64,000 bases of DNA from Novosphingobium aerophilum (GTDB lineage: Bacteria > Pseudomonadota > Alphaproteobacteria > Sphingomonadales > Sphingomonadaceae): contig NZ_JACLAU010000011.1 in assembly GCF_014230305.1 (NCBI RefSeq), positions 35,078-99,077 on the forward strand, in the 5' to 3' direction. Made by a program: the position numbers and the translations under genes. Numbering within the stretch: position 1 is the stretch's first letter; every line of letters begins with the position of its first letter. Of this stretch, positions 45,928 to 57,331 are shown piece by piece. Below the pieces are notes generated by a model. It worked only from the letters and a program-made list of their open reading frames with translations. It was not told where the DNA came from and searched no databases.

Positions 45928-46009
45928 TCTTAGTGCTTGTCACGCGCCCCCGCGCTACGACACACTCACAGCCACCAGCACAGCCATCAGAGCGTGAGAG
46001 GAACCGAAC

Positions 46010-47962
<1,953 letters not shown>

Positions 47963-48021
47963 GCCCGCGGCCCGACTCCCGACAGGGAGCGGGCGGGCGG
48001 GCCGAGCGAGCGGGGGGTGCC

Positions 48022-48663
48022 ATAGAGACGATCCTGATCGCGGACGATCATCCGCTGTTCCGCCAGGCCCTGGCCCTGGCCGTGGCGAATGTCGTGCCGC
48101 AGGCCCACGTGATCGAGGCGGGAACGCTGGCGGCCGCCGCCCGCGCGACCGGCGAGGCGACGGACCTGCGACTGATCCTGCTCGATCTCAAGATGCCCGG
48201 CGCGGTCGGCTATTCGGGGATCGCCCTGCTCCATGCCGAAAGGCCCGAGGTGCCAATCCTGGTGGTGTCGAGCGCGGACGGCGCCGGGGCCGCCGACGAG
48301 GCCCGCGCCTTCGGGGCGGTGGGCTTCCTGCCCAAGGATTCGGACCTGGGGGTGATCGAGCGGGCCATCGCCGAGGCGCTCGGCACCACGCCGCTCGGCA
48401 CCACCCCGCGCGGCCCGGGCCCGACCGGCGACCAGCCGGTCGATGCCGTGCGCCGGGAGGTCGCCAACCTGACCCCGACCCAGCTCAAGGTCCTGCTCGC
48501 CGTGCTCGACGGCAAGCTCAACAAGCAGATCGCCTATGACCTGTCGATGAGCGAGGCGACGGTGAAGGCGCACATGACCGCGATCATGCGCAAGCTCGAC
48601 GTCCAGAACCGCACCCAGGCGGCCCTGGCAGCGCGCGCGCTGGGGCTGGACCTGCGGCACTAG
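48022..48663 (+). CDS. crbR: NarL/LuxR-type response regulator, CrbR-like, without a standard start codon
   Basis: A 213-residue regulator. The receiver domain has the acidic pocket ILIADDH (residues 8-9), the phospho-acceptor Asp55 in LLDLKMPG and a Lys in GFLPKDSD. The C-terminal LuxR HTH has LTPTQLKVLLAVLDGKLNKQ and MSEATVKAHMTAIMRKLDV. No ATG, GTG or TTG exists in frame before the receiver; the codon where a start is expected is ATA (48022), with GGGGGGTG just upstream. The first ordinary start, GTG at 48082, would delete the acidic pocket. Position after acs and with an SLC5-type kinase nearby points to CrbR control of acs. Confidence 0.82.
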   Translation: METILIADDHPLFRQALALAVANVVPQAHVIEAGTLAAAARATGEATDLRLILLDLKMPGAVGYSGIALLHAERPEVPILVVSSADGAGAADEARAFGAVGFLPKDSDLGVIERAIAEALGTTPLGTTPRGPGPTGDQPVDAVRREVANLTPTQLKVLLAVLDGKLNKQIAYDLSMSEATVKAHMTAIMRKLDVQNRTQAALAARALGLDLRH

Positions 48664-48709
48664 GGTCGGGTGAACGTCGGCTAGGGCGGCAGCAGTTCCC
48701 TTCTCCTGC

Positions 48710-49939
48710 TCACGACGCCCCGAGTGTCCGCAGGGCGTCCTCCAGGGCCGCTGCGAAAGCGGCGATCGCGAAGTTCGGATTGGCCGCGACATTCCGGATC
48801 CAGCGTTCGCCTGCCAGCGTGGTCAGCGAACAGGATCCGGCCGGCATGGCGGCGAACAGCCGGTCGGTGAGTGCAGCGGATTTGGGCCGCCACACCACCA
48901 CGCCGGTCTGCGGCGGCGCCAGAAGCTCGAGCTGCGCGCAGGACGACACCAGGTCCGCCAACCGGGCTGCCAAGGCCATGCAGGCGTCGATGCGGGCGGC
49001 GGTACCTTCGCGCCCCCAGGCCAGCAAAGTGGCCAGCAGGGGAACGGCCGCGGCGCCGTGCGATCCGAGCACCCCCACATTGGGGGCCGCCAGATAGGCG
49101 CCACCAAAGGCGATGGCGGAATGGGCCCGGGCGGCATCCCGGAACAGGATCAAGGCTGACTCTTTGGGCTGGAACAGCCATTTGTGCGCCGAGATCGCCA
49201 CCGAATCGGCACGCTCGATCCCGGCCAAAACCGGCGCGTGCCGGTGGCTGAAGCGGAGCGGCCCGGCCCAGGCGGCGTCGACGTGGGTCCAGGCGGCCCG
49301 CCCGCACAGCGACAGGTCGTCGACCGCGCCTGTGCTGGTCGTGCCGGCCGTCAAAACCAGAGCCGTCCGCCGCAGATCCACCGGCAGGGCCTCTGGCACC
49401 AGCGCTCCGGAGGGTCGGCACGGCAGGGGATGCGCAGCCAAGCCCAGGATATGCGCCGCCTTGCCCACCGACAGATGCGCCGACTCCCCATAGGCGACGG
49501 CCTGGACGCCTGCGCATTCGCGGGCCGCCCATAGCGCGGTCAGGTTGGCCAGCGTCGAGCCCGGCACCATGTGCCCGCCGCCCATCGCGAACAGCGGGAC
49601 GATCCAGTCAATGACCCTCTGCTCGATATCCCGAGCCACGGGGGCCGTCGCCGGATGCAGCAGGTTCTGGTTGACCGACGCGTTCCACAGGGTCGTGGCC
49701 CACGTGATCCAGGGCGTGGGCGGATCCATGTGGGCAAAGGCCGTCGCCTCACCGAGCCGGGCTGCGCCGCCAATCACATGGGGAGCGAGCCGATCCAGCG
49801 CGGCGCAGGTCCCACAGCCCACCTCGGGCAAGGTGCTCGGCAAGGGAAGCGCAGCTTCAGCGCCCTCAGTGACCGCACCCAGCAGCTCCAACGCATGCGA
49901 CAGCCCAGCAAGGTCGAACGAGAAATCGGCATCGGCCAT
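48710..49939 (-). CDS. PLP-dependent group II decarboxylase-like enzyme
   Basis: A 409-residue fold-type I PLP enzyme resembling aromatic amino-acid/glutamate decarboxylases. It shows GGHMVPGSTLANLTALWAAR, THVDAAWAGPLRFS (PLP Asp) and the Schiff-base Lys in VAISAHKWLFQPKES. It is somewhat shorter than the usual 450-500 residues of the group. The substrate is unknown. It lies on the minus strand between crbR and crbS, tail-to-tail with crbR, and just downstream of crbS on that strand. Its link with acetate regulation is unexplained. Confidence 0.82.
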   Translation of the reverse strand: MADADFSFDLAGLSHALELLGAVTEGAEAALPLPSTLPEVGCGTCAALDRLAPHVIGGAARLGEATAFAHMDPPTPWITWATTLWNASVNQNLLHPATAPVARDIEQRVIDWIVPLFAMGGGHMVPGSTLANLTALWAARECAGVQAVAYGESAHLSVGKAAHILGLAAHPLPCRPSGALVPEALPVDLRRTALVLTAGTTSTGAVDDLSLCGRAAWTHVDAAWAGPLRFSHRHAPVLAGIERADSVAISAHKWLFQPKESALILFRDAARAHSAIAFGGAYLAAPNVGVLGSHGAAAVPLLATLLAWGREGTAARIDACMALAARLADLVSSCAQLELLAPPQTGVVVWRPKSAALTDRLFAAMPAGSCSLTTLAGERWIRNVAANPNFAIAAFAAALEDALRTLGAS

Positions 49940-50040
49940 GGGACCAGCTAACCCGGGTGGGCCAGCCTGCCCAAGTCATTTCTCGGCTGAGACCGCGTCC
50001 GCCCGTCCTGTCCGGGCGCCGCCGGCTTACGGTCCTTGCG

Positions 50041-53000
50041 CTACACCCGCCCGAGAAACGCCTCGATCGTGGCGGGATCAGCAGGCTTGGCCAGCACCGG
50101 CACACCCATCGCAGCGGCGCGCGCGGCGACCTGGCTGTCGCGCTCGGCGGTGACGAGGGCGACCGGCAGCCCGGGGCGCGTCCGGCGCAGTGCAGCCGCA
50201 AGGTCGAGGCCGTCGGCCCCGTCGCCGAGCTGGAAATCGACCAGCGCGGCATCGACCTCGCCCGCCAGGGCCCTGGCCTCGGCGGCGGTGGTTGCCGCGT
50301 GCGCGGTGTGGCCCATGGCGGCGAGCAGCGCGGCCGTGGCGGCGACGATTTCGGGTTCGTTGTCGACCACCAGTACGGTCAGCGGGCGGGCCTCGGCCGG
50401 AGTGGGCACGGTGCCGGAGGGCAGGACCGGAGGCGCGGCTTCCCCCCGTGGCAGCACCAGGCTGAAGCGGCTGCCCCGCCCCGGCGTGGACGCGAGCTCG
50501 ATCCGCCCGCCGAGCAGCCGGACGATCCGCTGGGCAATGGCCAGGCCCAGCCCGAGCCCCTCGGCCTCGACCTGGCCCAGGCGGGTGAACTCGCCGAACA
50601 CCTCGTCGTGCCGGTCGGGCGCGATGCCGATGCCGCTGTCGATCACGTCGATCCTGAGGTCCTCGCCCCTTCGGCGCACCCCCAGCACAATCCCGCCTCG
50701 ATCGGTATAGCGCACCGCATTGGTCAGGAAGTTCTGCAGGACCGAGCGCAGCAAGCCGGGATCGGTCACCACCGCGCCGGCCAGCGGGCCCAGCCGCAGG
50801 GTCAGGCCCTTCTCCTCGGCGAGCGGGCGGATGCCTTCGGCCAGGTCGGCCAGAAACGGTGCCAGATCGATCGGGGCGCAGTCGGGCTGGACCCCGCCGG
50901 CATCGAGCTTGCTGATGTCGAGCAGGGCGCGCAGCAGCGCCTCGGCCCCGACGATCGCGCGATCGACCCGTGCCACCAGATCCTGCCGCGCCGTGCCGGG
51001 ATCGCGCGCAAGGGCGGCGGCGAACAGCCGCGCGGCGTGGAGCGGCTGGAGCAGGTCATGGCTGGCGGCGGCGAGGAACCGGGTCTTGTCGCGGGTGGCC
51101 CGGGCCAGCAGCGCATTGGCGGCGGACAGCTCACGGGTCCGGTCGGCGACACGGCTTTCGAGTTCGGCCAGGGTAGTCTCCAGCTCGTCGCGGACCCGCG
51201 CCTCTTCCGACACGTCGGTGAAGCTCATCACGTAACCGCCGCCGGGCATCGGCCCGCCCACGGTCTTGATCACCCGCCCGTCGTTGCGGCGCCGCTCGAA
51301 CCCGTGGGGGCTGCCGCGGCGCATGTGCTCGAGCCGCTTGGCGACATGGAACTCCACCTCGCCCGGGCCGAAATCGCCGTGCCGGGCGTTGTGCCGGATC
51401 AGCTCGGCGACCGGCACCCCGACCTGGACCAGCCCCGGGGGATAGCCGAAGATGTCGAGATAACGGCTGTTCCAGGCGACCAGGTTCATCTCGGCATCGA
51501 CCACGCTGATCCCGGCATCGACATTTTCGAAGGTGGCGGCGAGCAACTGGCGCGAGAAGCTTAGCGACTGCGATCCTTCGTCGAGCAGACGGGTGACATC
51601 GCCCAGCGACATCTGCCCTCCCGCCAGCGCCGAGGCGACCAGCGCCCGGGCCGAGGCCGCGCCGACCACCCGGGCGATCAGCTCACGCGCGCGGCGGGCC
51701 GACTTGCGATCGATCGGGCGTCCGTGGCGATCGGCGGGAAATTCGCGGCTGGCGGCATCCTCGCCGACGAAGCTGGCGACCAGCCGGTGCAGGTCCCCGA
51801 TGTCGCTGACCCCGCGGGCGAACGGCGCGATCCGCAAGCGGGGCGAAGGGCGGGCGGCGCGCGCGGCGAAGAGGCCATAAGCGAGGACGTTGGCACCCAG
51901 CGACCAGACCACGCCATGGACCAGCGGGCTCGCCTGCCCCACCCCGAACAGCCGCAGCGGGTCGAGCGGGCCGTGGCGCAGCGCATCGAGCCAGGGCTGG
52001 GGCAGGATCGGCGGCAGGGCGAGGGTGTAGAGCCACAGCGCCATCCCCACCCCCAGGCTGACCCGCGCCGCCAGCACGTCGCGCCGCTCGGCATAAGTGG
52101 CCAGCAGCAGGTGCGGCGAGATCTGCGCCATCGCGGCGAAGGCAACATAGCCCATCGAGGCGAGCGATTCGCGTGGCGAGACCAGCAGTGCCCAGGCCAG
52201 CGCCAGCCACATCACCGCCATGATCGAGATCCGGCGGACCCGCAGCATGCGCCGTCCCAGCGCCCCGGCCTGGAGGATCGCCGCATCGCCTCCGCCCGGA
52301 CCCGCCGCCCCGCGCCGGTGCAGCGTGGGGAAGATCAGATCGTTCGAGACCATCGTGGCCAGCGCGGTCGAATCGACGATCACCATCGAGGCCGCGGCGG
52401 CGATCCCGCCGATCAGCGCGAGCACGAGCATGCCCGGGTTGCCGGCATGGGTCGGCAGGTCGAGCACGAAGTTGTCCGGAGACTCTCCCGCCGGCAGGAG
52501 CGTGACCCCGGCCAGCGCGATCGGCAGGGCCATGGCGGCCATGATGGCGATGAAGGCGGCAAGGCCGTGGCGCGCCTCGACCAGATCATCGGGGGTGCGC
52601 GCCTCGACCACGGCCATGTAGAACTGGCGCGGCAGGATCAGCACGGCAAAGACCGAGATGACCATGATCGCCAGCGTCTCGAACGAGATGTGACCGGGAT
52701 GGAACCGTTCGCCCAGGGTGGCGAGGCCCGCCGCCAACTGGGCCGGGGGCGCGGCGATCAGCAAGCCCGTCGCCATGGCCGCCACCGCGATCAGCGCGAC
52801 CGCCTTGATCAGCGATTCGGCCCCGATCGCGAAGACCAGCCCTTCGCTCCGCCCGGCGAGCTCGAATCGGCGTGCGCCGAACAGGATCGCGAACAGCGCG
52901 AGCAGCGGCGCCGCGACGATCATCGCCGGCACCGCCACCGGCTGCCCGGTGACCAGGCTCAGGGCCTTGCCGATCGACCGGAACTGCAGCGCGACGTAGG

Positions 53001-53388
53001 GAATCGTGCCGAGCAGCGCGATCACCGTCACCAGCCGGGCCACGATCGGATCATGATCGAATCGGGCGGCGATGAAGTCCGACAGGGTCTTGGCCTGTTC
53101 GTTGGCGACGGCCTGCGACAGCGCGCGCAGGAAGCGCGGCGCAAACAGCAGCAGCAGCACCGGTGCGACGTAGATCGGCAGATAGTTCCACCCTTCGCGC
53201 ACGGCGGAGCCGACTGCGCCGTAGAAGGTCCAGCTCGAACAGTAGACCCCCAGGGCCAGGGTGTAGGCGCGGTGGCGGATCGTCGGATGGCGCGCCGGCG
53301 CCCAGCGACCGCGCTCCACCAGCGCCGCCACGCCGAACAGGGCGATCAGGACGGCCAGTGCGTAAAAGGCGGCCCAGTGCCAGCTCAT
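50041..53388 (-). CDS. crbS: SLC5-domain hybrid sensor histidine kinase, CrbS-like
   Basis: An 1,115-residue protein from the ATG whose first base is 53388 (GGGGGA upstream). The first half is a Na+/solute symporter-like membrane domain of about twelve helices (GVYCSSWTFYGAVGSAV, VALQFRSIGKALSLVTG). A PAS region near 610-720 (TFENVDAGISVVDAEMNLVA) precedes the kinase: His777 in AAASHDLLQPLHAAR, N-box LQNFLTNAVRYTDRG, G-boxes DSGIGIAPD and GLGLGLAI. A receiver ends the protein with Asp near 1050 (VDFQLGDG). CrbS/MxtR-type kinases respond to acetate or related metabolism and act on CrbR; the partner is encoded two genes away. Confidence 0.87.
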   Translation of the reverse strand: MSWHWAAFYALAVLIALFGVAALVERGRWAPARHPTIRHRAYTLALGVYCSSWTFYGAVGSAVREGWNYLPIYVAPVLLLLFAPRFLRALSQAVANEQAKTLSDFIAARFDHDPIVARLVTVIALLGTIPYVALQFRSIGKALSLVTGQPVAVPAMIVAAPLLALFAILFGARRFELAGRSEGLVFAIGAESLIKAVALIAVAAMATGLLIAAPPAQLAAGLATLGERFHPGHISFETLAIMVISVFAVLILPRQFYMAVVEARTPDDLVEARHGLAAFIAIMAAMALPIALAGVTLLPAGESPDNFVLDLPTHAGNPGMLVLALIGGIAAAASMVIVDSTALATMVSNDLIFPTLHRRGAAGPGGGDAAILQAGALGRRMLRVRRISIMAVMWLALAWALLVSPRESLASMGYVAFAAMAQISPHLLLATYAERRDVLAARVSLGVGMALWLYTLALPPILPQPWLDALRHGPLDPLRLFGVGQASPLVHGVVWSLGANVLAYGLFAARAARPSPRLRIAPFARGVSDIGDLHRLVASFVGEDAASREFPADRHGRPIDRKSARRARELIARVVGAASARALVASALAGGQMSLGDVTRLLDEGSQSLSFSRQLLAATFENVDAGISVVDAEMNLVAWNSRYLDIFGYPPGLVQVGVPVAELIRHNARHGDFGPGEVEFHVAKRLEHMRRGSPHGFERRRNDGRVIKTVGGPMPGGGYVMSFTDVSEEARVRDELETTLAELESRVADRTRELSAANALLARATRDKTRFLAAASHDLLQPLHAARLFAAALARDPGTARQDLVARVDRAIVGAEALLRALLDISKLDAGGVQPDCAPIDLAPFLADLAEGIRPLAEEKGLTLRLGPLAGAVVTDPGLLRSVLQNFLTNAVRYTDRGGIVLGVRRRGEDLRIDVIDSGIGIAPDRHDEVFGEFTRLGQVEAEGLGLGLAIAQRIVRLLGGRIELASTPGRGSRFSLVLPRGEAAPPVLPSGTVPTPAEARPLTVLVVDNEPEIVAATAALLAAMGHTAHAATTAAEARALAGEVDAALVDFQLGDGADGLDLAAALRRTRPGLPVALVTAERDSQVAARAAAMGVPVLAKPADPATIEAFLGRV

Positions 53389-53507
53389 CGATAGTCCCCC
53401 GCCGCAGAGCCTAATGCGAAACGCCGCCGTGTAAATCCGCCATGCCCAACGCCGATAGCGCTGCAATGACCGTTGCGCTTTGCCGCCGTTCCGAGCATCC
53501 AGTGGTC

Positions 53508-54383
53508 ATGAGCGAAGACGACAAGGCGCGGGGGCTGACCCGCCGCAAGTTCTACAAGGCCGAACAGGAAGCCTCGTTCGCCGAAGCCCACCCCCACACC
53601 ACGCCGCAGACCCAGGACCCGGCCTATCGCCTGGCCTTCCGCGACACCGATTTCCTGCTGCGCGAGGAACTGCGCCCGGTGCGCTTCCAGCTTGAGCTGC
53701 TCAAGGCCGAGATGCTGCTGGAAGAGGCCAGGATCGGATCGACCCTGGTGGTCTATGGCTCGGCCCGGATTCCCGCCCCGGAAGCCGCCGAGGCCGCGCT
53801 GGCCACGGCGACCACGCCCGAACGCCGCGCCGTGATCGAACGGCTGGTGGCCAAGGCGCCGTGGTACGACGAGGCCCGCCAGCTCGCCCGGATCGCGACG
53901 GAGGCCGCCGTGGTCGAAAACGGCATGCGCCAGTTCGTGGTCTGCTCGGGCGGGGGCCCCTCGATCATGGAGGCGGCCAACCGCGGGGCAATCGAGGCCG
54001 GGGGCGAGACGGTGGGGCTCAACATCCTGCTGCCGCACGAACAGGCACCCAATGCCTATGTCACACCGCACCTGTCCTTCCAGTTCCACTACTTCGCGCT
54101 GCGGAAGATGCACTTCCTGCTGCGCGCGCGGGCGGTGGCGGTGTTCCCGGGCGGGTTCGGCACCTTCGACGAGTTCTTCGAGCTGCTGACCCTGATCCAG
54201 ACCGGCAAGATGAAGCCGATCCCGATTCTGCTCTACGGCGCCGATTTCTGGAACCGCGTGATCAACTTCCGGGCCCTGGCCGAAGAGGGCGTGATCAATG
54301 CCGCCGACCTGAACCTGTTCACCCCGGTCGAGACCGCGGCCGAGGGCTGGGCGGTGATCCGGCGGTTCTACGAACTCGATTGA
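53508..54383 (+). CDS. LOG family protein (TIGR00730-like)
   Basis: A 291-residue protein if started at the ATG at 53508; in-frame ATGs at 53442 and 53466 are alternatives. The nucleotide-binding fold shows TLVVYGSARIPAPEAAEAAL, FVVCSGGGPSIMEAANRG and the LOG signature AVFPGGFGTFDEFFELLTLI. LOG proteins hydrolyse nucleoside 5'-monophosphates, releasing free base (cytokinin-activating in plants; role in bacteria mostly unclear). It is divergent from crbS. Confidence 0.87.
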   Translation: MSEDDKARGLTRRKFYKAEQEASFAEAHPHTTPQTQDPAYRLAFRDTDFLLREELRPVRFQLELLKAEMLLEEARIGSTLVVYGSARIPAPEAAEAALATATTPERRAVIERLVAKAPWYDEARQLARIATEAAVVENGMRQFVVCSGGGPSIMEAANRGAIEAGGETVGLNILLPHEQAPNAYVTPHLSFQFHYFALRKMHFLLRARAVAVFPGGFGTFDEFFELLTLIQTGKMKPIPILLYGADFWNRVINFRALAEEGVINAADLNLFTPVETAAEGWAVIRRFYELD

Positions 54384-54446
54384 TGGGGCGGCCCGGTCCG
54401 TCAAGACTGTGCCGAGCATAGGGGCTCAGGGGAAGGGAACGGGCTG

Positions 54447-56462
54447 ATGATTGCTCGGACACTGCGGCGTGCCGGTGCCCGGTCGGGGCGGGCCAGGATG
54501 CTGGCAGCACCGCTGCTGTTCGCCCTGGGCGGAGCTTTCGGTCCTACCGCCCTGGCCGCGCCACCACCGCTTGAAGCTTACGGACGGCTGCCCGGCTTCG
54601 AGGATGCGGCCATCTCGCCCAGCGGGCGCCATGTCGCCATGCTCGCGACGATCAAGGGCGGTCGTACCCTTCTGGTGATCGACCAGCAGGGCGCGCTGGT
54701 GACCAGCTTCCCGTTCGGCATGAACGACAAGCTGCGCGCGATCCGATGGGCCGGCGATCAGGCCGTGCTGGTCAGCTACAGCGTGACCGCTGCGCTGCCG
54801 ATGGGCTTCATCACCAGCAAGACGGAACTGGGGGCCGTGTTCGTCCTGCCGCTCGACAAGTCACCGCCTTGGGCTGTTTTCCATGACGATCACGATATCA
54901 CCGGCGGCGTGCGCGGCACCTTCGGCCTGATCGAACGGGACGGCCGCTGGTTCGGCTATTTCGGAGGCGTCACGCTGGTGCGTGGGGTGGCGGGGTCGGA
55001 CAGCTATCTGCCGACTGGCGCGGTGCGGCCGGACCTCTACGAGGTCGACCTGCAGACCCGTAAATCCAAGCGCATCGCCAGGCGCGCCGAAGACGGCGAC
55101 GCCGAGCGCGACTGGCTGGTCGATGGCCATGGCATGGTCGGTGCCACACTCAACTGGGTTCACAGTAACGGTCACTGGACGCTGCTCAACGGCCAGCATG
55201 CCACGATTGCCTCGGGCGTGGCAAAGGGCTCCGCCTCGCTGATCGGCTTCACCCCCGATGGCAGCGGGGTGGTCTATTCGACCCAGGACGATGCCGGTGT
55301 CGAATCCCGCTGGTTCACCGTTCCGATCGCGGGGGGAACGCCTCAACCATTCCTCGACGATCTCGACGTGGATCGGGTGTGGCTGGACAAGGGCCGGCAA
55401 ATGACCGGCTACACCAGCGGCCGCGCCGGCGGTGGCAGCGCCTTCTTCGATCCCGCACGCGACAAAGCCTACCGCAAGCTCCAGGCCGCCTTTGCGGGCA
55501 AGCGATTGTCGATCGAGAGCGCCAGCGACGATTTCGATCATTTGCTGGTCAAGGTTGATGGCGGCGATGATCCTGGCACCTGGTACAGGGTCGACGTCTC
55601 GCAGCACCGCGCCGCGCCTATCGGCTTCGCTTATCCTCTCGATCCGAAGGATGTCGGCTCCAGCCGGTTCATCAGCTACACTGCCAGCGATGGGCAGAAG
55701 ATGGAGGGCGTGCTCACCCTGCCGCCCGGACGCACGCCGCGTAATCTGCCGGCGGTGGTCATGCCGCACGGCGGCCCAACCGCTCATGACGAGCCCGGCT
55801 TCGATTGGTGGGCCCAGGCCTATGCTTCGCGCGGCTACGCCGTGTTCCAGCCCAATTTCCGCGGCTCGACCGGGTATGGCGACGCCTTTCAGCAAGCCGG
55901 GCACGGCGAATGGGGCCGCAAGATGCAGACCGACATATCGGATGGCGTCGCCGAACTGGTCCGACAGGGCATCATCGATCCCAAGCGCATGGCGATCGTT
56001 GGCGCCAGCTATGGCGGCTATGCCGCGCTGGCAGGGGTGACGCTGCAGCAAGGACTGTACCGCTGTGCCGTCTCGGTCGCCGGGATCGGCGATCTCGGCC
56101 GGTTCGTTGCAGGCCGGATCAACGACTATCAGGACGCCGCCCTGAACCGTGCACTCAAGGCCGAAATCGGCACTGGCCGCGATCTCAAGCTGGTCTCACC
56201 GCAGCGCTATGCCGACAAGGTGACGGTGCCCGTGATGCTGATCCACGGCAAGGATGACACCGTGGTCGACTATGCCCAGAGCAGCGCCATGGCCAATGCC
56301 CTGCGCGACGCCGGCAAGCCGGTGGAGTTTGTCACCCTGCAGGGCGAGGATCACTGGCTGTCGAAAAGCGCGACCCGCCAGGCCATGCTGGAGGCCTCGG
56401 TGAACTTCGTGCTGAAACACAATCCGCCCGATCCGGAACCCGCTGGCGAAACGAAGCGCTGA
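54447..56462 (+). CDS. S9 family prolyl-oligopeptidase-type peptidase
   Basis: A 671-residue exported serine peptidase with a signal peptide (ALAAP near residue 37) and a WD-like beta-propeller N-half beginning GRLPGFEDAAISPSGRHVAM. The catalytic alpha/beta hydrolase follows: Ser in VGASYGGYAALAG, Asp in HGKDDTVVDYAQS and His in GEDHWLSKS. It likely hydrolyses acyl-peptides or small peptides in the periplasm. GGGGAAGGGA precedes the start. Confidence 0.9.
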   Translation: MIARTLRRAGARSGRARMLAAPLLFALGGAFGPTALAAPPPLEAYGRLPGFEDAAISPSGRHVAMLATIKGGRTLLVIDQQGALVTSFPFGMNDKLRAIRWAGDQAVLVSYSVTAALPMGFITSKTELGAVFVLPLDKSPPWAVFHDDHDITGGVRGTFGLIERDGRWFGYFGGVTLVRGVAGSDSYLPTGAVRPDLYEVDLQTRKSKRIARRAEDGDAERDWLVDGHGMVGATLNWVHSNGHWTLLNGQHATIASGVAKGSASLIGFTPDGSGVVYSTQDDAGVESRWFTVPIAGGTPQPFLDDLDVDRVWLDKGRQMTGYTSGRAGGGSAFFDPARDKAYRKLQAAFAGKRLSIESASDDFDHLLVKVDGGDDPGTWYRVDVSQHRAAPIGFAYPLDPKDVGSSRFISYTASDGQKMEGVLTLPPGRTPRNLPAVVMPHGGPTAHDEPGFDWWAQAYASRGYAVFQPNFRGSTGYGDAFQQAGHGEWGRKMQTDISDGVAELVRQGIIDPKRMAIVGASYGGYAALAGVTLQQGLYRCAVSVAGIGDLGRFVAGRINDYQDAALNRALKAEIGTGRDLKLVSPQRYADKVTVPVMLIHGKDDTVVDYAQSSAMANALRDAGKPVEFVTLQGEDHWLSKSATRQAMLEASVNFVLKHNPPDPEPAGETKR

Positions 56463-56469
56463 GCCGGGG

Positions 56470-56487
56470 CCCGGATCAAGTCCGGGG
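56470..56487. repeat. Short palindromic repeat after the S9 peptidase
   Basis: CCCGGATCAAGTCCGGGG forms a short hairpin directly after the stop codon and resembles a half-unit of dispersed repeats in this group. It may act as terminator. Confidence 0.4.
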
Positions 56488-56597
56488 CGACGACAAAAGA
56501 CCAGGCGGTGGAACCGGTCTAAGGCCACGCCCCGAACAGCTGCTTCCGAGCGCCAACGGCCGTTGGACATCGTGCCGGTCGAAATCGTGTCGGCCGC

Positions 56598-57221
56598 CTA
56601 GCTATCGGCGGCGATGCCCCGGCGGAGAAAGTCGTTGGCGAGCGCCGCCAGATCGTCGGCGGGCAGGTCATCCCCCCAGACGACGTAGCGCAAGCCCAGG
56701 AACACGTTCATCCCCATGATCGCCCAGACGTGGGCTTCGGACAGGTCCGCGCGGAAATCGCCGCGTTCCACCCCGGCGCGGAGGCGTTCGTGCATCCGCC
56801 GCGCCGTGCTTTCGTAGTGAATGCGGAAGCTGGCCGGATCGACGAACTCGGCCTCATCGATGATCCGGTAGATTTCCTTGTGCTCGCGCACGAACCGCAG
56901 GAAGCCGAGCAGGGCCGCGCGTTCGCGCGCAAAAGCGTCGCCCTCGCCGACCGCGGCCTTGCGTGCGGCATCGCGCACCCGGCCCGACAGGTCGCGGACC
57001 AGCGCCTGGTAGATCTCCTCCTTGGATTCGAAATAGGTGTAGAAGCTGCCCAGCGCGGTTCCCGCCCGCCGGGTGATCCCGGTGATGGAAGCCTCGTGGA
57101 ACCCCTTCTCGCCGAACTCCACCGCCGCGGCATCAAGCAGCTTGCGCAGCGTCTTGCGCCCGCGCTCGGTGCGCGGCGTGCGGTCCGCCGCGGGCTCGGG
57201 ACGATCGGCACCTGTGGTCAT
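56598..57221 (-). CDS. TetR family transcriptional regulator
   Basis: A 207-residue regulator starting at MTTGADRPEP (first base 57221). The N-terminal HTH reads LLDAAAVEFGEKGFHEASIT then GITRRAGTALGSFYTYFESK, the canonical TetR helix. The C-terminal all-helical ligand domain has no recognised specificity. It is divergent from the TonB receptor operon, 110 bases apart, and is the probable local repressor. Confidence 0.92.
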   Translation of the reverse strand: MTTGADRPEPAADRTPRTERGRKTLRKLLDAAAVEFGEKGFHEASITGITRRAGTALGSFYTYFESKEEIYQALVRDLSGRVRDAARKAAVGEGDAFARERAALLGFLRFVREHKEIYRIIDEAEFVDPASFRIHYESTARRMHERLRAGVERGDFRADLSEAHVWAIMGMNVFLGLRYVVWGDDLPADDLAALANDFLRRGIAADS

Positions 57222-57261
57222 TGCGCCACAGCTAACCGGATTGCCGCGCCATGGCAAACAA

Positions 57262-57282
57262 TGAAAGTTGAATCAGTTTTCA
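57262..57282. promoter_or_regulatory. Inverted repeat TGAAA-N11-TTTCA between the TetR gene and the TonB receptor gene
   Basis: TGAAAGTTGAATCAGT then TTTCA lies in the AT-richer middle of the 110-base divergent region, about 50 bases from the receptor start. It is a candidate TetR operator or promoter element. Confidence 0.35.
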
Positions 57283-57331
57283 GGTTGGCCTAGCTGTACG
57301 CTCATAATGGATGCTGCTGGGAGGTAAGGCC

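Noticed and set aside
42316..45933. Open frame of 1,205 codons on the plus strand
   Set aside because: Complement of the MHS transporter and porin genes, which have clear families and signal sequences.
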